This document shows positions 13,043-23,180 of a stretch of DNA of 64,000 nt, in pieces; position 1 is the stretch's first letter; every line of letters starts with the position of its first letter. Source of the stretch: Acidobacteriota bacterium (GTDB taxonomy: Bacteria > Acidobacteriota > Blastocatellia > Pyrinomonadales > Pyrinomonadaceae); contig JAFAZX010000081.1 in NCBI GenBank assembly GCA_019239425.1, positions 38,721 through 102,720 of the forward strand, given 5' to 3'. Under the pieces are notes generated by a model. The model worked only from the letters and a program-made list of their open reading frames with translations, was not told the origin of the DNA and did no database searches. Position numbers and translations under genes: made by a program.

Positions 13043-13080
13043 TTCCCTTTTCCACTTTGCCTCCGTATAATCGAACGGTC

Positions 13081-15882
13081 ATGGAGATCCCGAAAACTTA
13101 CGACCCGAAGCAGGCCGAGGAGAGCCACTACTCACGCTGGGAGCGCGAAGGTTGTTTCGCGCCCGAGGTCAACTCAGACCCCGCGGCCCCCGTCTACTCC
13201 ATCGTCATCCCGCCCCCGAACGTGACGGGCTCGCTCCACATGGGGCACGCGCTCCAGCACACAATCATGGACGTGCTCACGCGCTACCAGCGCATGCGCG
13301 GCCGCCGCACGCTCTGGCTCCCGGGCACAGACCACGCCGGTATCTCGACGCAGATCATGGTCGAGAAGCAGTTGCGGAAGGAGGAGGGGAAGACGCGCCA
13401 CGACATCGGGCGGGAGGAGTTCACCGCGCGCGTCTGGAAGTGGAAGGAGCAGTACGGCGGCGAGATCACGCGCCAGATGCGGCGCGAGGGCGCGAGCGTC
13501 GACTGGTCGCGAGAGCGCTTCACAATGGACGAGCACCTCTCGCGCGCCGTACGCGAGTTCTTCGTGCGGTGTTATGAAGAAGGACTCATCTACCGCGGCC
13601 CGGGCATGATTAACTGGTGCCCGAAAGACCAGACGGCGCTCTCCGACCTCGAAGTCGAGAAGGCGCCCACGAAGCCCGGCGAGGGGAAGCTCTACTACCT
13701 GCAATACCCCGTTAAAGGTTCAGACCGCCGCGTGACGGTGGCGACGACGCGTCCCGAGACGATGCTCGGCGACACGGCCGTGGCAGTAAGCCCGAAGGAC
13801 GAGCGTTACGCAGACCTCGTCGGGCAGACGTTGATTCTTCCCATCGTCGGCCGCGAGGTTCCCGTCATCGCGGACGAGTACGTAGACCCCGAGTTCGGCA
13901 CCGGCGCGGTCAAGATTACGCCCGCGCACGACCCCAACGACTACGCGATGGGCAAGCGCCACAACCTCCCGCAGGTGCAGGTCATCGACCAGCACGCGCG
14001 GATGACCGCCGAGGCCGGCGCGGAGTTCGAAGGCCTGGATCGCTACGAGGCGCGCAAACTCGTCGTCCAGAAGTTCGAGGAGGCGGGGCTGCTGGAGAAG
14101 GTGGTCGACTACGAATTCTCCATCACGAAGTGCGGCCGCTGCGCGACGGTCATCGAGCCCCTGATTTCGACGCAGTGGTTCCTGAAGCAGTCCGAACTCG
14201 GCCGCGAGCCGCTGCGGCTCATCCGTGAGCAGCACGAGCCGCGCTTCGTGCCCGAGAACCCTTACGAGAAGGTCTACGAGAACTGGCTCGCCGGCCTCTA
14301 CGACTGGACGCTCTCGCGGCAGCTCTGGTGGGGCCACCGCATCCCCGCGTGGTACGACGGGCAAGGGAAGGTCTACGTCGCGCGCAACCTTGAGGAGGCC
14401 GCCGCGCAGGCAGGGACTTCGGAACTCGTGCAGGACGAGGACGTGCTCGACACCTGGTTCTCATCCGCCTTGTGGCCCATCTCGACTCTGGGCTGGCCGG
14501 ACGAGGACTCGCCCGACCTCAAGACCTTCTACCCGACCTCCGTGCTCGTCACGGCGCGCGACATCATCTTCCTCTGGGTCTCGCGCATGATGATGACGGG
14601 GATGAAGTTCGAAGGGAGGAAGGCTTTCGACGACGTCTTCATCACCGGCACCATCTTCGACGAGCACGGGCAGCGCATGTCGAAGACGAAGGGCAACGGC
14701 GTCGACCCGCTCGACGTGTTCGACAAGTACGGCGTGGACGCGACGCGTTTGGTGCTCGCCTCCATCGGCTCGACCGACACGCGCTGGAACGACAACCAGG
14801 TCGAGAGTTACCGCAACTTCGCCAACAAGATTTGGAACGCCGCGCGCTTCTGCCTCTTGAACTCCGAGGGCGCGCAGGTCGGGCGTGGTTTTGAAGGCGA
14901 CTCGAAGACCTGGGCGCTGCACGACCGCTGGATCGTCTCGCGCCTCAACAAGACGGCGCGCGCGGTCGCCGCCTCGGTCGAGTCCTACCAGTTCCACGAG
15001 GCCGTCTACGCGCTCTACCACTTCTTCTGGGACGACTTCTGCGACTGGTACATCGAACTCTCCAAGTCGGACGTGACCGCCGCCGAAGCAGGCCCCGAGC
15101 GCGACGCCGCGCGCAGCCGCGTGCTGACCGTGCTCGAACAGGCCCTGCGCCTGCTCCACCCGTTCATGCCCTTCATCACGGAGGAGCTTTGGCAGCGCCT
15201 GCCGGGCGTCGGCAGGGACTCGATGCACGCGGCCTACCGCGCGGCCGACGTGACGCCGACCGTCATGCTCGCGGAGTTCCCCGTGGCGAACGAGGCTTTG
15301 ATAGACGAGCAGGCCGAAGAGGAGATGCGCTCGGTCATCGAACTCGTCTCGCGCGTGCGCAACATCCGCACGGAGTTATCGGTCAAGCCCGGCGAGCACC
15401 TGCCGCGCCTCTACGTGGCTTCGCCCAGCCACGACATGCGCTACGTCTTCGCCAACAGCGCCGACCAGATCACGCGGCTCACGCGCGCCTCGAAGATGTT
15501 CGTCGGCGACAGCCTCGAAAGGTTTACGCCGGGCTCGAACGGGACGGACGGCGAGGCCGGCGCGAGCGGCGTCCAGCCCGATGCGTTGCACCCGGACGAC
15601 AAGGGCATCCCGCGCGCGTCTGCGCGGGCCGTGCTCGCGGGCGGGGCGGAGGTGGCCGTGCCGCTCGAAGGCTTAATCGACTTCGCCCAGGAGCGCGCGC
15701 GCATCACGCGCGAGCGGGAGAAGCAGGAGAAGGAGCTTCAGAAGGCGGAGGCGCAACTATCTAACTCGAACTTCGTCGAGCGCGCGCCGGCCGAGAAGGT
15801 GGAAGAGCTGCGCCAGCGTTCGGCGGAACTCGGCCAAAGAATCAAGGCGTTGGGCGAGATGTTGGAGGCTTTAGGCGAATGA
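13081..15882 (+). CDS. valS: Valyl-tRNA synthetase
   Basis: PPPNVTGSLHMGHAL, GTDHAGISTQ, MSKTKGNGVDPLD, C-terminal coiled coil. Confidence 0.97.
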   Translation: MEIPKTYDPKQAEESHYSRWEREGCFAPEVNSDPAAPVYSIVIPPPNVTGSLHMGHALQHTIMDVLTRYQRMRGRRTLWLPGTDHAGISTQIMVEKQLRKEEGKTRHDIGREEFTARVWKWKEQYGGEITRQMRREGASVDWSRERFTMDEHLSRAVREFFVRCYEEGLIYRGPGMINWCPKDQTALSDLEVEKAPTKPGEGKLYYLQYPVKGSDRRVTVATTRPETMLGDTAVAVSPKDERYADLVGQTLILPIVGREVPVIADEYVDPEFGTGAVKITPAHDPNDYAMGKRHNLPQVQVIDQHARMTAEAGAEFEGLDRYEARKLVVQKFEEAGLLEKVVDYEFSITKCGRCATVIEPLISTQWFLKQSELGREPLRLIREQHEPRFVPENPYEKVYENWLAGLYDWTLSRQLWWGHRIPAWYDGQGKVYVARNLEEAAAQAGTSELVQDEDVLDTWFSSALWPISTLGWPDEDSPDLKTFYPTSVLVTARDIIFLWVSRMMMTGMKFEGRKAFDDVFITGTIFDEHGQRMSKTKGNGVDPLDVFDKYGVDATRLVLASIGSTDTRWNDNQVESYRNFANKIWNAARFCLLNSEGAQVGRGFEGDSKTWALHDRWIVSRLNKTARAVAASVESYQFHEAVYALYHFFWDDFCDWYIELSKSDVTAAEAGPERDAARSRVLTVLEQALRLLHPFMPFITEELWQRLPGVGRDSMHAAYRAADVTPTVMLAEFPVANEALIDEQAEEEMRSVIELVSRVRNIRTELSVKPGEHLPRLYVASPSHDMRYVFANSADQITRLTRASKMFVGDSLERFTPGSNGTDGEAGASGVQPDALHPDDKGIPRASARAVLAGGAEVAVPLEGLIDFAQERARITREREKQEKELQKAEAQLSNSNFVERAPAEKVEELRQRSAELGQRIKALGEMLEALGE

Positions 15883-16733
15883 GCTGGCTTGACGAGGGGG
15901 CGCTGTTCTCGCAAATCGGCGCGTTCCTGAACGAAGACATCGGCCGCGGCGACATCACCACGCAGTCCACCGTGATGCGCAGCCAGTCTGCCAAAGGCCG
16001 CTTCATCGCCAAGGAGGCGATGGTCGTCTGCGGACTCGAGGCGGCCGAGGCCGTCTTCTCGACGCTCGACTCGCAGCAGCAGATCGAGGCCTTCGTCGCC
16101 GACGGCGACGAGGTCGAGGCCGGCAAGGTCATCGCGCGCACGACCGGTTTCGCGGACGTGCTGCTCGCGGGCGAGCGGCTCGCCCTCAACCTCATGCAGC
16201 GCCTCTCCGGGATAGCGACGCTCACGCGCAGGTACGTGCAGGCGGTCGAGGGCACCGGCGCCGTCGTCGTGGACACGCGCAAGACTTCCCCCGGCCTGAG
16301 GATGCTCGAGAAGTACGCGGTCACGACGGGCGGCGGGCGCAACCACCGCTTCGGCCTCGACGACGGCGTGCTCATCAAGGACAACCACATCGCGCTCGCG
16401 GGCGGCGTGGCGACGGCCGTGGGGCGCGCGCGCAAGGCGGTCGGCCACCTGCACAAGGTAGAGGTCGAGGTCTCGCGCGAGCGCGACCTGCGCGACGCCG
16501 TCGAGTCCGGCGCCGACATCCTCCTCATCGACAACCAGACGCCGGAGGAGACGCGCCGCCTGGTCGAGGTCGCGCGCTCGCTCAAGTCCGACATCCTGCT
16601 CGAATCCTCGGGCGGCATCACGCTTGAGAACGTCCGCCAGTACGCCGAGGCGGGCGTCGATCTCATCAGCGTCGGCGCGCTCACGCACTCGGCGCGCGCC
16701 GTGGACATCAGCTTCAAGATTCAGTCGGCGTAG
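15879..16733 (+). CDS. nadC: Nicotinate-nucleotide pyrophosphorylase NadC
   Basis: EDIGRGDITTQSTV, LNLMQRLSGIATLT, DTRKTSPGLRMLEKYAV, GGGRNHRFGLDDGVLIKDNHI. Confidence 0.95.
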   Translation: MSWLDEGALFSQIGAFLNEDIGRGDITTQSTVMRSQSAKGRFIAKEAMVVCGLEAAEAVFSTLDSQQQIEAFVADGDEVEAGKVIARTTGFADVLLAGERLALNLMQRLSGIATLTRRYVQAVEGTGAVVVDTRKTSPGLRMLEKYAVTTGGGRNHRFGLDDGVLIKDNHIALAGGVATAVGRARKAVGHLHKVEVEVSRERDLRDAVESGADILLIDNQTPEETRRLVEVARSLKSDILLESSGGITLENVRQYAEAGVDLISVGALTHSARAVDISFKIQSA

Positions 16734-16829
16734 GGGCGAAGGGAACCGTCGGGCGTGCGGCGCGTGTAAACGTTCGGCCCGCGGCGGGCATCGGAAGTTC
16801 ATCCCCGGCGTTTTTCAAGGAGGATTGCG

Positions 16830-17618
16830 ATGAAGGAAGTTTTGGCTCGCGCGGCGCTGGCGCTGCTCGTCGCGGGGTGCGCGTTCATGCCCGAGTCACA
16901 GGCGCAGCAGAAGCGCCGCCCCTCGCGCCGCGCGACGACGCGGACGCGCCCGCAGCCCGTGCAGGCGCCCGACCTGCCCGACGAGCCTTCGGTCGTCAGC
17001 ACGGCCGATGAGGGGCAGGGCACGCCGGCGCGCCGCACCGGCACGCGCGCGCGCCAGCAGCAGCAGCAGAGCACGCAGGCCGAGAACGAGCGGTTGCGCG
17101 GCACCGTCCGCGACCTCTCGGGCCAGGTCGAGCAGCTCTCGGGCCAGCTCAAGCAGATGAAGACCGACCAGCAGGCCATGTACGACCTCGAACGGCTCAC
17201 GCGCGCCGAGCAGCGCGCCGAGCAGCTCCGCACGCAGCTCCGCGAGGTGACGGACAAGGAGTTCCAGCTGCAGGAGCGCCTGGCCGAGATCGACTACGAG
17301 TCGCAGCCCGACGCCATCCAGCGCCGCTCCGCGCTCGTCGGCTCGCTCAACCCCAGCTCGGTGCGCGACGCCATCGCGCAGCAGCTCGAACGCGAGCGCG
17401 TGCGCATCAACAAGCAGTTGGAGCTGCTCGCCGCGAGCCACACGCGCCTCGAGGCCTCAGTCGCCACGGCCGACGCCGAGGTCGAACGCCTCCGCCAGCG
17501 CGTCGAAGCCTCCGACCAGGCGCAGCAGGCGCCGCCCACGCCCGGCACCGACGCGACGGGCGCCGTCGCCACGCCCCAACCCAGCCCGTCCCCTTCGCCC
17601 GCGCAGCCGCCGTTGTGA
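16830..17618 (+). CDS. Secreted coiled-coil hypothetical protein
   Basis: Signal-like N-terminus with AGCAFMPESQA; heptad-rich Q/E/R body. Confidence 0.6.
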   Translation: MKEVLARAALALLVAGCAFMPESQAQQKRRPSRRATTRTRPQPVQAPDLPDEPSVVSTADEGQGTPARRTGTRARQQQQQSTQAENERLRGTVRDLSGQVEQLSGQLKQMKTDQQAMYDLERLTRAEQRAEQLRTQLREVTDKEFQLQERLAEIDYESQPDAIQRRSALVGSLNPSSVRDAIAQQLERERVRINKQLELLAASHTRLEASVATADAEVERLRQRVEASDQAQQAPPTPGTDATGAVATPQPSPSPSPAQPPL

Positions 17619-17703
17619 AAGGATGAAGGATGAAGGCGGAAGGATGAAGGGATAGCAGACCGCATCGCTTTCATCCTTCATCCTTCCGCCTTCATCCTTT
17701 CGC
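17616..17703. repeat. Heptamer-repeat hairpin (GGATGAA family)
   Basis: AAAGGATGAAGGATGAAGGCGGAAGGATGAAG ... CTTTCATCCTTCATCCTTCCGCCTTCATCCTTTCG. Confidence 0.85.
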
Positions 17704-17706
17704 TTC

Positions 17707-18033
17707 ATGTCTTCCGTCACCAAACTCGAACTCTACCGGCTGGTCGGCGCGGCGGCGGCGCGCGGCGAGCGCGTGGTCGTGGCGACCGTGGCGCACACGC
17801 GCGGCTCGACGCCGCAGCGGCGCGGCGCGAAGATGCTCTTCTTCGAGGGCGGCGGGACGGCCGGCACGGTCGGCGGCGGCTGCGTCGAGGCCGAGGTCTG
17901 GGCCGAGGCGCGCGAGGCCCTGCGCACGGGCCGCCCCGCGCTCCACCGCTTCACCCTCACCGCCGACGAGGCCAGCGAAGAGGGCATGGTCTGCGGCGGC
18001 ACCATGGAGATTTTCCTCGACGTGTGGGGCTGA
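17707..18033 (+). CDS. XdhC/CoxI N-terminal-domain protein (small)
   Basis: VATVAHTRGSTPQRRGAKMLFFEGGGTAGTVGGGCVEAEVWAEA, MVCGGTMEIFLDVW. Confidence 0.8.
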   Translation: MSSVTKLELYRLVGAAAARGERVVVATVAHTRGSTPQRRGAKMLFFEGGGTAGTVGGGCVEAEVWAEAREALRTGRPALHRFTLTADEASEEGMVCGGTMEIFLDVWG

Positions 18034-18036
18034 GGC

Positions 18037-18111
18037 GTGATAAGTGATGAGTGATAAGTGATAAGAAAAACCGCGGGCCTTGTTCTCCTCTTATCACTCA
18101 TCACTTATCAC
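18037..18111. repeat. Heptamer-repeat hairpin (GTGATAA/GTGATGA family)
   Basis: GTGATAAGTGATGAGTGATAAGTGATAAGA ... TCTTATCACTCATCACTTATCAC. Confidence 0.85.
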
Positions 18112-18131
18112 GCGCGAACGGAGTGAGCGCC

Positions 18132-18422
18132 ATGAGTTCTTTCGTCGAAAACTATAAGGCGAAGCACAGGCACCCGCTGAACCAGTTGACCCATTACGTC
18201 GGCATCCCCTTAATCGTGTTGAGCCTGCCGCTCTTCCTGTGGGACTGGCGTTGGGCGCTGGGACTGTTCGTGGCGGGCTGGGTCTTCCAGTTCGTCGGGC
18301 ACGCCATCGAAGGCAACAGCCCGGCCTTCTTCCGCAACCCCGTCTACCTCGTCGTCGGCCCCCTCTGGCTCCTGCGCCGCGCGCTCGCCGCCGTCGGCCT
18401 CGTCCGCCCCACCGAAAAATAG
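18132..18422 (+). CDS. Mpo1/DUF962-like membrane protein
   Basis: SFVENYKAKHRHPLNQLTHYVGIPLIVLSLPLFLWDWRWALGLFVAGWVFQFVGHAIEGNSPAFFRNPVYLVVGPLWL. Confidence 0.8.
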   Translation: MSSFVENYKAKHRHPLNQLTHYVGIPLIVLSLPLFLWDWRWALGLFVAGWVFQFVGHAIEGNSPAFFRNPVYLVVGPLWLLRRALAAVGLVRPTEK

Positions 18423-18425
18423 ACG

Positions 18426-19244
18426 TTGGACAGCTCACACGCGCAAACCCCCCCCGCCGAACTCACACGCGCACTCGCGCGCGTGATCGGGGCGGGCGGC
18501 GTGGCCGTGCTCGCGACAATCGTCGAGGCGGAGCAGGGCGTCGGCGCGAAGGTCTTGTTCGAGGCCGAGGGCGGGAGGACTGGGACGACCGGCGACGCGA
18601 CTTTTGATGAAGCGCTCGCGGCGTACGCGCGCGACTTCGACGCCTCGCGCGCGGAGGCGAAGACTTTGCGCGCGGAGGAGTTCGCGCCCGCGCCCGGGGC
18701 CTGGCGCGGGGCGCGCGTGCTGTTCGAGCGCGTCGAGCCGGAGCCGCACCTCGTCGTCTGCGGCGCGGGGCACGTCGGGGCCGCGCTCGCCAGACTCGCG
18801 CACGCCGTCGGCTACCGCGTCACGCTCGTCGACGACCGCGCAGACTTCCTCACGCGCGAGCGCTTCCCCGAAGGGGGGATTGACCTGGTGACGGCGCACG
18901 GCTGGGGCGAGACTTTGAAGGAGGTCGTCGGGACGGGCCGCGGCGTCTACGCGGCGGTCGTCACGCGCGGCCACAACGAGGACGAGGAGTGCTTGCACGC
19001 GGTGCTGGCGGCGCGCCCCGATTACGTCGGCATGATCGGCAGCCGCCGCCGCACCAACATCGTCCTCGGCCGCCTGCGCGAGTCAGGGATTGATGAAGAG
19101 GTCTTGAGGGAAGTCCGCGCGCCCGTCGGCCTCGACCTCGGCGCCGTCACGCCCGAAGAGGTCGCGCTCGCCATCCTCGCCGAGGCGGTCGCGCACCGCC
19201 GCGGCGGCGACGGCACCTCGCTCTCCGCGTGGCGGCGGGCCTAA
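18426..19244 (+). CDS. XdhC family protein (Rossmann domain)
   Basis: LVVCGAGHVGAALARLAHAVGYRVTLVDDRADFLTRERFP, GMIGSRRRTNIVLGRL, APVGLDLGAVTPEEVALAILAE. Confidence 0.88.
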   Translation: MDSSHAQTPPAELTRALARVIGAGGVAVLATIVEAEQGVGAKVLFEAEGGRTGTTGDATFDEALAAYARDFDASRAEAKTLRAEEFAPAPGAWRGARVLFERVEPEPHLVVCGAGHVGAALARLAHAVGYRVTLVDDRADFLTRERFPEGGIDLVTAHGWGETLKEVVGTGRGVYAAVVTRGHNEDEECLHAVLAARPDYVGMIGSRRRTNIVLGRLRESGIDEEVLREVRAPVGLDLGAVTPEEVALAILAEAVAHRRGGDGTSLSAWRRA

Positions 19245-19269
19245 CTTTCAAACTTCTACGGTACGGCCC

Positions 19270-20064
19270 TCACTCCCAGTCGCCCGGCACGCCGGGCTCG
19301 ACCTCGGCGCGGCCCCCGGGCGGCGGCGCGAGCCGCCTGCGGCGCCGCCCCATCAACCAACCGTGGAGGAACTGCACGGGGCCGATCAGCCAGTAGGTCA
19401 TCCACGAGAGCGGCACCCAGCGCGGGCCGCCGCCGAGCGCGAGCCCGGCCGAGAGCAGCCCCACGGCCGACATCAAAGCGTTCTCCTGCATCTGCTCGCG
19501 CGTGTCAAAGACCTCCAGCTCGTTCAGCTCAAGCTGCGCGCGCCTGCGGTAGGCGTGGTGGTAGAGCAGCGCGAAGACGGCGAAGACCGCCGCGAAGCCG
19601 AAGCCGAAGATCGACATCATCAGCGGCACCTGCTCGCGCCTGACCGGCGGGAGCGGCGTGCCGTCCGGGGCCACGGCGCCCGGCGCGCCGCCGGTGAAGC
19701 TGTTGATGACGAGCGTCCAGACGAACTTGAGCGGGTAGACGTAGAAGAGGACGACGAAGAGCAGCAGCGCCGTCATCCAGATCACGAAGTTGTCGTTGAG
19801 GCCGTAGCGCCGGAAGAACTTGAACTGGGTGAACCAGACGTGGAAGAGCATCGCGAAGGTGATGGCGAAGGCGAGGAAGCCGCGCATCGTCACGAGCAGC
19901 TCGTCGAAGGTGCGCGGCACTTCGAGCGAGACGACGAGCAGCGTGATGGCGAAGGCGATCACGCCGTCCGAGAGCGCCTCGATGCGCGAGACCTCCCCGA
20001 GGCCGCGCAGGCGGAAGCCGTCCTGCACCGCGGCCTCCCTCTTCGACAGACTCTCTCTAATCAC
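19270..20064 (-). CDS. TMEM175/DUF1211-like integral membrane protein
   Basis: SRIEALSDGVIAFAITLLVVSLEVP motif in TM1; multiple TM segments. Confidence 0.7.
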   Translation of the reverse strand: MIRESLSKREAAVQDGFRLRGLGEVSRIEALSDGVIAFAITLLVVSLEVPRTFDELLVTMRGFLAFAITFAMLFHVWFTQFKFFRRYGLNDNFVIWMTALLLFVVLFYVYPLKFVWTLVINSFTGGAPGAVAPDGTPLPPVRREQVPLMMSIFGFGFAAVFAVFALLYHHAYRRRAQLELNELEVFDTREQMQENALMSAVGLLSAGLALGGGPRWVPLSWMTYWLIGPVQFLHGWLMGRRRRRLAPPPGGRAEVEPGVPGDWE

Positions 20065-20157
20065 ACGGACTCCTTGCGGTTTCCCCGCGGCGTAGGCATC
20101 TTAGACCTTACGAACCGGCGAGCATTATTCACGTTCGGCCCTTATCTCGCAAGACTC

Positions 20158-21471
20158 ATGTCCACGGCCCCGCCCCAGGCACGAACCACACGAACGCCCC
20201 GCGCGGGCGGGATGTTCCGCGCGCTCCGGCACAGCAACTTCCGCCTGTTCTTCGTCGGCGCGTTCCTCTCGAACGCGGGCACGTGGATGCAGTCGGTGGC
20301 GCAGAGCTGGCTCGTGTTGCAGTTGACCGACTCGGGGACGTGGCTCGGCGTGGACACGTTCGTGGCGACGGCGCCGGGCCTCGTGCTGACGCTGGTCGGC
20401 GGCGTCATCGCCGACAAGGTCGACCGCAAGCGCCTGCTCATCTACACGCAGGCGGGCGCGGGGCTTTCGGCGCTCGCGCTGGCGGCGCTGGTGTGGGCGG
20501 GCGCGATCCGCTGGCAGGGCGCGGCGCGGCGGCCCACGGACGTGTGGATGGTGCTCGTGCTCTCCTTCGTGACGGGCTGCTGCTGGGCCATCTCGGGGCC
20601 TTCGTACCAGGCCATCACGGTCGACCTCGTCGAGCGCGAAGACTTGGCGAACGCCATCGCGCTCAACTCTTCGCAGTTCCAGTTGGCGCGCGTGGCGGGG
20701 CCGACGCTGGCGGCCGTGACGATGAAGCTGCTCGGGATGGCCGGCTGCTTCTTCGCCAACGGACTCTCCTACGCGGCCATCGTCGCCGCGCTCTCGCGCG
20801 TGAGTTTCGAGAGGCGCGGCGGCGCGCCGGCCGCGGCCGAGAAGGCGGGGAAGGCCGAGGCGGCGCGGCGCTCGATGCGGAATGATCTGGCCGAAGGGTT
20901 CAGGTACGTGCGCGGGCGGCCGCGCGTGGGCGCGGTGCTGCTCTGTTCGGCGGTGGTCTGCCTGTTCGGGTCGCCGTACATCGTGCTGCTGCCGCTGTTC
21001 GCGCGCAACGTCTACGGGTGGGACGAGGCGGGGCTGTCGCTTCTGATGGGGACGGCCGGCGGGGGCGCGCTCGTCGGGGCGCTCGGGCTCGCCTACCTCG
21101 GCGACGTGCGGCGCAAGGGGCTCATCCTGCTGGCGGCGATGCTCTCGGCCGGGACTTGCATCGTCAGTTTCGCGTCCGCGCCGTCGCCGCGCGTCGCCGT
21201 CCCTTTGCTCTTCCTGGCGGGGACGTCGATGGTCTCGTTCTTCGCGCTCGGCAACACGCTCATCCAGCAGCTCGTGACGGACGAGATGCGCGGGCGCGTG
21301 ATGAGCATGTGGATTCTGACCTTCATCGGGACGCTGCCGGTGTCGGGCTTCCTCTCGGGCGCGGCGGCCGACCGCTTCGGCCCGCGCCCGACGCTCGCGG
21401 CCTGCGGCCTCGTCGTCCTCCTCTTCGGCGTCGCGACGGCCTTCGGCAACCCGCGCCTGCGCGAGATGTGA
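20158..21471 (+). CDS. MFS transporter (EntS-like exporter type)
   Basis: ALRHSNFRLFFVGAFLSNAGTWMQSVAQSWLVLQLT; start placed at ATG 20158 rather than 19363. Confidence 0.85.
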   Translation: MSTAPPQARTTRTPRAGGMFRALRHSNFRLFFVGAFLSNAGTWMQSVAQSWLVLQLTDSGTWLGVDTFVATAPGLVLTLVGGVIADKVDRKRLLIYTQAGAGLSALALAALVWAGAIRWQGAARRPTDVWMVLVLSFVTGCCWAISGPSYQAITVDLVEREDLANAIALNSSQFQLARVAGPTLAAVTMKLLGMAGCFFANGLSYAAIVAALSRVSFERRGGAPAAAEKAGKAEAARRSMRNDLAEGFRYVRGRPRVGAVLLCSAVVCLFGSPYIVLLPLFARNVYGWDEAGLSLLMGTAGGGALVGALGLAYLGDVRRKGLILLAAMLSAGTCIVSFASAPSPRVAVPLLFLAGTSMVSFFALGNTLIQQLVTDEMRGRVMSMWILTFIGTLPVSGFLSGAAADRFGPRPTLAACGLVVLLFGVATAFGNPRLREM

Positions 21472-21570
21472 GGGGGAGGGGTGTTGGGGGCTGGGTGTTG
21501 GGTGCTGGTGTAAGGACAGTCAGCCTGTCTAAAACCCAGAACCCAACACCCAGCACCCAGCACCCCTCCT
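21472..21570. repeat. Heptamer-repeat hairpin (GTGCTGG family) between convergent genes
   Basis: GGTGTTGGGGGCTGGGTGTTGGGTGCTGG ... CCCAGAACCCAACACCCAGCACCCAGCACCCC. Confidence 0.85.
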
Positions 21571-22470
21571 TCACTTCTTCTTAGTCCGGGCGCTGGCGGT
21601 TCTCGTCACGGGGGCGGCGGCCGGCATCTCCTGAGACCAGAACTGCGGGTCGGCGGCGACGAACGACTCGGGCGGGTTCGTCATCTTCGGGTCGATCTGG
21701 TAGATCGTCGTCGTGATGGACTCGATGGTGGCGGCCGAGAGCTTCTCGAAGTCGCCGAGCTTGTCGCCCATCGCCTTCGGGAACTCGGCGGAGTTGGTCA
21801 GGTCGGAGTCCATCTCGGCGAGCGACTCCAGCGCGGAGATGATGACGAACGTCCCGTCGGGCGCGCCGCCGACCGACTCGTAAGTCGCCCAGTGGTGCTC
21901 GCCCTTCATCTTCTTCACCGCGTCCGTGTACATCGCCGTGAGCCTGAGCCAGTCGCCGTAGTGGCCGACCTTGATGCGGAAGGTCGAGATGGCGACGTAG
22001 CGCACCCGGGCGAGTGACGTGCGCGGGTTGTAGCTCAGCTCCGGACTGTAGACGGCGACCATCGAGCGCTCGGACGCGTGCAGGTCTTCGCCCGCGCGCG
22101 GCGGCCCCATGAGCCCTTCGTAGAAGGCCTTGACCGGGCCGGGCGTCCGTATCCAGCGCTCCATGTCGCGCTCGGCCTGCGCCCACTGTTCGAGCGAGTC
22201 GAACGGGTAGGCGTACATGACCTCGTTGTAGTTGCCGGCGAGGGGGGACATGCCGAGGCGCACGTAGGACGGCTGGCCCGCCTTCTTCGCGTAGGCGAGC
22301 GTGCGCGCGAAGTTGTTCGACTCGCGCTGGTGCTCCTCGAACTTGCCGGGGCGTATCTCCTCGCGCTCGAAGAGGAAGACTTTGGGCGGGCCGGCGGTCT
22401 GGGCGGCGGCACTCGCGACGAACAGGAACAGCAGGCAGACGGCGGAAAGCAGCGGGAAGGTTCTCTTCAT
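21571..22470 (-). CDS. Secreted hypothetical protein
   Basis: MKRTFPLLSAVCLLFLFVASAAAQ signal peptide; single uninterrupted ORF. Confidence 0.65.
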   Translation of the reverse strand: MKRTFPLLSAVCLLFLFVASAAAQTAGPPKVFLFEREEIRPGKFEEHQRESNNFARTLAYAKKAGQPSYVRLGMSPLAGNYNEVMYAYPFDSLEQWAQAERDMERWIRTPGPVKAFYEGLMGPPRAGEDLHASERSMVAVYSPELSYNPRTSLARVRYVAISTFRIKVGHYGDWLRLTAMYTDAVKKMKGEHHWATYESVGGAPDGTFVIISALESLAEMDSDLTNSAEFPKAMGDKLGDFEKLSAATIESITTTIYQIDPKMTNPPESFVAADPQFWSQEMPAAAPVTRTASARTKKK

Positions 22471-22602
22471 ACGGTTCGCCCACCTCCGTTGGGGCAAGAA
22501 GGTTCTACGCGCGCGGCCGGGGACGACCGCGTGTGGTGTCCGAGATTCGTTTGCGTAGATTCTTACGGGAGGTGGGCCGCGCGTGGATTCACGCGGGGCG
22601 TG

Positions 22603-23100
22603 TTACTCGTCGTCGCGGAGGATTCTTTCGAGCGGCGTCCGGCCGCGGTCGTCGAACTGCCGGGCGGGCTGCGGGCGCGCGGCCCCGAGCGCGGGCCGTG
22701 CCGGCTTCACGTCCAGCCCGAGCGGGGAGGCCGGGGCAACGCCCGGGCCTTCGTCGAGATTCAGAGTGTTCGTACGACGCCTCTTTTCCCAGCGCTTCAG
22801 GGCGGGGAGCAGGTGGAACCACTGCGCGTAGCCGAGCGCCATCGCCGCCGCCCAGAAGGCGAGGCGGCCCTTCACCCCGAAGTCCGGAGAGTGGAAGAGG
22901 AAGGCGACGGCCGTCCCCAGTGGGAACGAGAGCAGCGCCATCGCGGCCTCGAGGAAGGAGCTGGGCGCCGCGTCGAAGAAGAGCGTCCGGTGCGCGCCCG
23001 GCATGATGGAGTAGACCACGAGCAGCGTCGTGCAGAGCAGAAGCCACGGCTTCCGCCTTAAAAACTTTAGATGCCGCGCCGCCGACCTTGTTCCGCGCAA
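22603..23100 (-). CDS. Membrane hypothetical protein
   Basis: Several hydrophobic segments (PWLLLCTTLLVVYSIM, MALLSFPLGTAVAFLF); start uncertain. Confidence 0.5.
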   Translation of the reverse strand: MRGTRSAARHLKFLRRKPWLLLCTTLLVVYSIMPGAHRTLFFDAAPSSFLEAAMALLSFPLGTAVAFLFHSPDFGVKGRLAFWAAAMALGYAQWFHLLPALKRWEKRRRTNTLNLDEGPGVAPASPLGLDVKPARPALGAARPQPARQFDDRGRTPLERILRDDE

Positions 23101-23180
23101 GAAAGCCGGGGGGAGACGTTCTACCGACGGGCGGCCCTGTTGACCGCTGAATCGCTGAGGATTTTTTGAGGAGAAAAGGG

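Noticed and set aside
19363-20157. N-terminal extension of the MFS ORF
   Set aside because: Runs antisense through the TMEM175-like gene; ATG 20158 precedes a typical MFS N-terminus.
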